From contig OX328124.1 of assembly GCA_946811695.1 (NCBI GenBank), positions 24,912,626-24,976,625 on the forward strand: a stretch of 64,000 bases of DNA, read 5' to 3'. The notes beneath the pieces were generated by a model. The model was not told where the DNA came from and made no database searches. It worked only from the letters and a program-made list of their open reading frames with translations. Made by a program: the position numbers and the translations under genes. Positions 60,271 through 64,000 of this stretch are shown here, piece by piece (position 1 is the first letter of the stretch; each line of letters opens with the position of its first letter). The DNA comes from Gonocerus acuteangulatus (Eukaryota; Arthropoda; Insecta; Hemiptera; Coreidae).

Positions 60271-63200
60271 AAATTTCTTCAACAGTAAAATCCTTATGTT
60301 ACAAGTAAATTTCTTATATTTTATTATATATGTTAATTTCTTTTAACAGTTTTATTATTTTATCTATTGATTCTTCGGAGTTTTGTAAAGCTTCTTCTCT
60401 TCTACGTGGTATTTTGTGCTTTATAAATATCTGGTTGAGGAGAGCGCATTCTTCCAGTATGTGTTGAATGGTTAAGGGAGATTGGCAGGATTCGCACTTA
60501 GGTTCAGCAGTTTTCATAATTAAATGTACATGGGTTAGGTTTGTGTGTCCTATCCTCATCCTTGCAATAACAACTTCCTCCTTCCTGTTGCCTCTCACTG
60601 AGCTTATCCACTGTTTAGTTGTTTTCTTGACAGCTTTTAATTTGTTTGTGAGTGGGATTTCTGTCCACATGGACTCCCAGCATTTCCGGACTCTATCTTT
60701 TAGCCACGTCTTCATGTCATTTATTTCGTATAATTGGATGGGCGGGCTGTTCATCACAGCAGCTTCTTTAGCGGCTTTATCAGCTGCCTCGTTTCCTGCT
60801 ATTCCAGAGTGACCAGGGGTCCACAGAAAAATTATAGTTTTATCGAGGCTATTTAATATTTCCATGTAATTGTGGATTTTGTCCAACGTTGGTCCCGATT
60901 TATTATAGTTTGCTATGCTGTGTAAGGCAGAAATTGAGTCAGAGCATATCAATATTTTAGAGCTGGTAATATTAATGGATATATAGAGTGCTGTAGAGAT
61001 AGCTTGCAGCTCAGCTGTATATATTGTGGAGTATGAGGGTAATTTGTATTTTTGAGTTGAGTTATTCCTAACTATTGCAAAGCCGATTTTATCATTTTGC
61101 TTGGATCCATCCGTGTATATTATTTCGTATTCTGAGTACTTGTGTAGTATATTTTGCAGTATGTTGTTTATGGGTTCGGTTCTTTTATTTTTAAAGGTTA
61201 AATCGATTTTTATTGGCCGGAATTTCCACGGAGGAGGTTTTGAGTTTTGTTCAGCTGCGTTTATAGGTATATTATGAGTTTCTTGAATAGTTTCTTTTTG
61301 TCTGATGCCTAATGGTGCTGCTCTTGTAGGGTTTGTTTCATATGTCCGGGTATTTCGAGGATGGAATATATAGTTATATGCTGGATTTGTTGGCTGTAAT
61401 TTAATTTTGGCAATGTAATTATTAATTAATTCCTGCCTTCTAAAAGTAAGGGGTGGAATGGATGCTTCTGCGCACAGACTCTCTATTGGACTAGTCCTAA
61501 AGGCCCCTGTGGCCAGCCTTATTCCTGCGTGATGTACCGAGTCTAAGAGTAGGAGGCGAGTTCTCTTTGCAGAAGAATACACCATACTGCCATAATCGAT
61601 CTTAGATCGAATAAGACTAGTATAGATGATTAGCATAGATTTGCGGTCAGCCCCCCAGGAAGTCCTTGCTAGTACTTTCATTAACCTCAGTCGCTTAAAG
61701 CACTCCTCTCGTAGGTACTTTATATGATAAAGCCATGATAGTTTATTATCTAAGACCAGTCCTAGGAATTTGGTACTTTCGCTGAACGTGATAGTGTTTC
61801 CATATAAATGAAGCTGAGGAATCGGACATGGATTCCTCTTTCGAGAGAATAACACTCCTCTTGTCTTTTCAAGTGAAAATCGGAGGTTTTTGCTTTCTGA
61901 CCAAACTTGTAGGTGGTTCAGAGCGTTTTGTAGAGTCCTCTTCATCCAATCATGGCTCTTGAACTTTATTAATATGGCTAGGTCATCTACATAGAGGAAT
62001 GCTTTAATCGACCTAGGTATTGCCTTAATAATTGAGTTAATTCCTATAGCAAATAAAGTACAACTCAAGACGCTTCCCTGAGGGATTCCGTTAGCTACTT
62101 CCTTGCAACTAGAGATCGATTCTCCTACTCTAACTCGAATATATCTTTTTTGCAAAAAACTCTCAATGAACTTAGGCATCTCTCCCCTGAAACCCCATTC
62201 CTGCAATGTTTTTAGAATTGTCTTCCGGTCAATAGTATCGTACGCCTTTTCTATATCGAAGAATACACCAACTGCTTCTTTTTTCTCAGTAAATGTGTCC
62301 AGGATTTCGGCTTCTATTGTTACTAGTTGGTCTGTAGTTGATCTGCCTTTGCGGAAACCGCACTGAATAGGGGATAGAAGGTTGAATTTTTCTATCATCC
62401 ACATCAGACGTCTGTTGACCATTTTTTCTAGTACTTTCGACAGACAACTAGTAAGGCATATGGGTCGATAATTATTGGGATGTGATTTGTTTTTTCCTGG
62501 TTTCAGTATTGGGATGACAATAGATTCCCTCCAAGATTGTGGGTATGTAGAGGTTTCCCAAATTCTGTTATATATTGCCAGAAGATCTCTATTAACTGTA
62601 GGTGGAAAGTGTTTGATCATGCTATTATGGACTTCATCTTTTCCAGGAGAAGATATCTTTGCTTCATCTATTGCTGTTTGTAGTTCCCACATTGTAAAGG
62701 GGCGGTTATAATCTTCTTGAGACAGAATATTATTTCTTGTTGGAGTTGTGAAGTTTATTTCTTGCATGTTTTCTTCTTGTTCGGCATTATTGACGGGATT
62801 TGAGATCGCTGCAAAATGGTGGGCGAGAGTTTCTGCTATCATTTGTGGATCGGTTATAATTTCGTTCTGAATCTTTAGGATTGGGGTTTCTGTGTTGTGA
62901 TTACCAGCTATGCTATGAATTTTTTGCCATATCTTTTTTATGGGGGTGTTAATATTTATTGATTCTATATATGAAATCCAAGAGGCTCTTTTCTTCGCTT
63001 TGACGAGGTTTCTGACTATTGCTTTTTGTTGTTTATATTTAACTAAGTTGGTTTTTGTGGGATATTTCTGGAAAATTTTAAGAGCTCTGTTTTTTAATTT
63101 GATGGATTCCCGACATTCTTGATCAAACCAAGGGATATGGTTGGTTTTTGAAGTTCCTTTTGTTTTTGGAATTGTTTGAGCTGCGGTTTCTGTAATATTT

Positions 63201-63988
63201 AGAGTGAAATTTTCTATTATGTTATCTACATCCCCTGAGCTGTAAACTGAGGTATTTCTAAGTTTATCACTGAATTCTTCCCAGTCTGCTTTTTCAATGA
63301 TCCATTTTGGGTGTTTTTTGAATTTTGGCATTTCAGAGCTGAAGCGGATTAGTGTCGGGAAATGGTCACTTCCATACTGATCATCACAGACTGTCCAGGT
63401 GAATAGAGGATAAAGATTGGGTGAGGCGAATGCTAAGTCTATTGCTGAAGTCGTTCCGTTTCTTGGGCAGATATATGTGGCTTCTCCAGTATTGAGTATG
63501 AGTGAATCAGTAGAGTCTATGATTCTAGAGATAATATTTCCTCTTGTGTTGGGTGTAGCTGTGCTCCATGTATGATGAGATCCATTCATGTCCCCTACCA
63601 CAATATACGGGGAAGGAAGGTTTGTTATTAGTTGTGTAAATGCTGCTTCGTCTATTCTTTCTGTTGGTGGTAGATATATATTGCAAACTGTTAAGATGAA
63701 GCGGAGTTTAATTCTTGTGACTATTGCTTGTAAAGGTGTTTGTACTTCTAATTCTTCAGAATATAAATCTCTCCTCACTGCAGTAGCAACTCCTCCATGG
63801 GCCCGTCCCTGCTCACTGTCTTCCTTGTCTTTTCTGTATATTGAGAAATCTTTTATGTTTAAATTTATGTTAGGTGTCAATTTGGTTTCTTGAAGACATA
63901 ATACAGCTGGGTTTTTATCTTCTATAAGGATCTTCATTTCTTCAAACTGTGTCCTTATACCGTTACAGTTCCAGCTAAGGATTGTCAT
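60204..63988 (-). mobile_element. I-like non-LTR retrotransposon with intact ORF2
   Basis: The T-run at about 60204-60262 is the poly-A tail, a short 3' UTR follows, then a complete ORF2. ORF1 and the 5' end would lie beyond the right edge. The lack of any frame break and the long pure tail suggest a young insertion, possibly an active family. It differs from the dead LINE at 11298-17588 in sequence but has the same domain order. Confidence 0.9.
60314..63988 (-). CDS. LINE ORF2: endonuclease, reverse transcriptase, RNase H
   Basis: 1224 residues, no stop. Endonuclease (about 1-220): SWNCNGIR, LQETKL, VVGDMNGSHHTW, IDLAFASP and GSDHFPTL. Reverse transcriptase (about 470-760): SSPGKDEVHNSMIK, VIPILKPGK, NNYRPICLTSCLSKVLEKM, FFDIEKAYDTI, IPQGSVLSCTLF and the catalytic box YVDD at residue 666 (61982-61993), where most LINEs have YADD. 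RNase H (about 955-1075): YTDGSKQNDKIG, TAELQAIS, CSDSISALHS and TPGHSGIAGNEAADKAA, so all catalytic positions are kept. C-terminal CESCQSPLTIQHILEEC. It copies its RNA at a nicked target. The start at MTILSWNCNG fits other I-type ORF2 starts, but an upstream extension cannot be excluded near the edge. Confidence 0.92.
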   Translation of the reverse strand: MTILSWNCNGIRTQFEEMKILIEDKNPAVLCLQETKLTPNINLNIKDFSIYRKDKEDSEQGRAHGGVATAVRRDLYSEELEVQTPLQAIVTRIKLRFILTVCNIYLPPTERIDEAAFTQLITNLPSPYIVVGDMNGSHHTWSTATPNTRGNIISRIIDSTDSLILNTGEATYICPRNGTTSAIDLAFASPNLYPLFTWTVCDDQYGSDHFPTLIRFSSEMPKFKKHPKWIIEKADWEEFSDKLRNTSVYSSGDVDNIIENFTLNITETAAQTIPKTKGTSKTNHIPWFDQECRESIKLKNRALKIFQKYPTKTNLVKYKQQKAIVRNLVKAKKRASWISYIESININTPIKKIWQKIHSIAGNHNTETPILKIQNEIITDPQMIAETLAHHFAAISNPVNNAEQEENMQEINFTTPTRNNILSQEDYNRPFTMWELQTAIDEAKISSPGKDEVHNSMIKHFPPTVNRDLLAIYNRIWETSTYPQSWRESIVIPILKPGKNKSHPNNYRPICLTSCLSKVLEKMVNRRLMWMIEKFNLLSPIQCGFRKGRSTTDQLVTIEAEILDTFTEKKEAVGVFFDIEKAYDTIDRKTILKTLQEWGFRGEMPKFIESFLQKRYIRVRVGESISSCKEVANGIPQGSVLSCTLFAIGINSIIKAIPRSIKAFLYVDDLAILIKFKSHDWMKRTLQNALNHLQVWSESKNLRFSLEKTRGVLFSRKRNPCPIPQLHLYGNTITFSESTKFLGLVLDNKLSWLYHIKYLREECFKRLRLMKVLARTSWGADRKSMLIIYTSLIRSKIDYGSMVYSSAKRTRLLLLDSVHHAGIRLATGAFRTSPIESLCAEASIPPLTFRRQELINNYIAKIKLQPTNPAYNYIFHPRNTRTYETNPTRAAPLGIRQKETIQETHNIPINAAEQNSKPPPWKFRPIKIDLTFKNKRTEPINNILQNILHKYSEYEIIYTDGSKQNDKIGFAIVRNNSTQKYKLPSYSTIYTAELQAISTALYISINITSSKILICSDSISALHSIANYNKSGPTLDKIHNYMEILNSLDKTIIFLWTPGHSGIAGNEAADKAAKEAAVMNSPPIQLYEINDMKTWLKDRVRKCWESMWTEIPLTNKLKAVKKTTKQWISSVRGNRKEEVVIARMRIGHTNLTHVHLIMKTAEPKCESCQSPLTIQHILEECALLNQIFIKHKIPRRREEALQNSEESIDKIIKLLKEINIYNKI

Positions 63989-64000
63989 GGATTTTAGGCA

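Noticed and set aside
60468..60812. 114-codon plus-strand open frame, and the others at 62103-63893
   Set aside because: Antisense shadows of the intact LINE ORF2.

Overview
The window is eukaryotic, AT-rich and very repeat-dense, and looks like an insect (hexapod) genome. The reasons are two multi-exon genes with short GT-AG exons, non-LTR retrotransposons of an I-like type (endonuclease, reverse transcriptase and RNase H), many MITEs and SINEs, and a short TTAGG-type telomere motif. The sequence does not fix the order; hemipteroid or polyneopteran would fit.

Gene 1 (plus strand, 1-24454) is the 3' part of the large BEACH/WD40/FYVE autophagy scaffold WDFY3/ALFY (Drosophila blue cheese, bchs). 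Seventeen in-frame exons give about 1017 residues: end of the PH-like domain, BEACH domain, WD40 repeats, a charged linker with a candidate LC3-interacting motif, and a C-terminal FYVE zinc finger. The 5' part lies upstream of the window.

Gene 2 (minus strand, 53695 to 33311) is tail-to-tail with gene 1. I assembled it by hand from 18 exons whose phases all agree (2829 nt, 942 residues). It has the full architecture of an M1 (gluzincin) aminopeptidase, but the zinc/catalytic motif HExxH, the distal Glu ligand, the GAMEN exopeptidase motif and the catalytic Tyr region are all replaced. It is therefore a predicted M1 pseudoenzyme with an intact reading frame and a likely signal peptide. This is the most interesting protein in the window.

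Mobile elements fill most of the rest. The 7-kb WDFY3 intron at 11045-17999 holds a three-level nest: a MITE split by a nearly complete but frameshifted I-like LINE, whose ORF1 is itself split by a long-inverted-repeat MITE. A second I-like LINE with a fully open 1224-codon ORF2 lies at 60204-63988. Two more LINE 3' fragments sit at about 41.5 kb and 46.8 kb. There are 5S-rRNA-derived SINEs (4.6 and 40.4 kb), tRNA-derived SINEs (18.6, 30.8, 34.1, 36.5 and 58.4 kb), a hAT MITE with a perfect 8-bp target duplication (28.9 kb), a decayed PIF/Harbinger copy (37.1 kb), a MITE family starting CATGGGCGTATA with five copies in or beside gene 2, and retroelement tails with hammerhead-ribozyme-like motifs (26.4, 35.2 and 57.5 kb). 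The region 54.8-60.2 kb has no gene and is mostly tandem repeats: 9 x 31 bp, about 5 x 145 bp and 2 x 305 bp.

All calls come from reading the sequence by eye; no alignment or database search was run.
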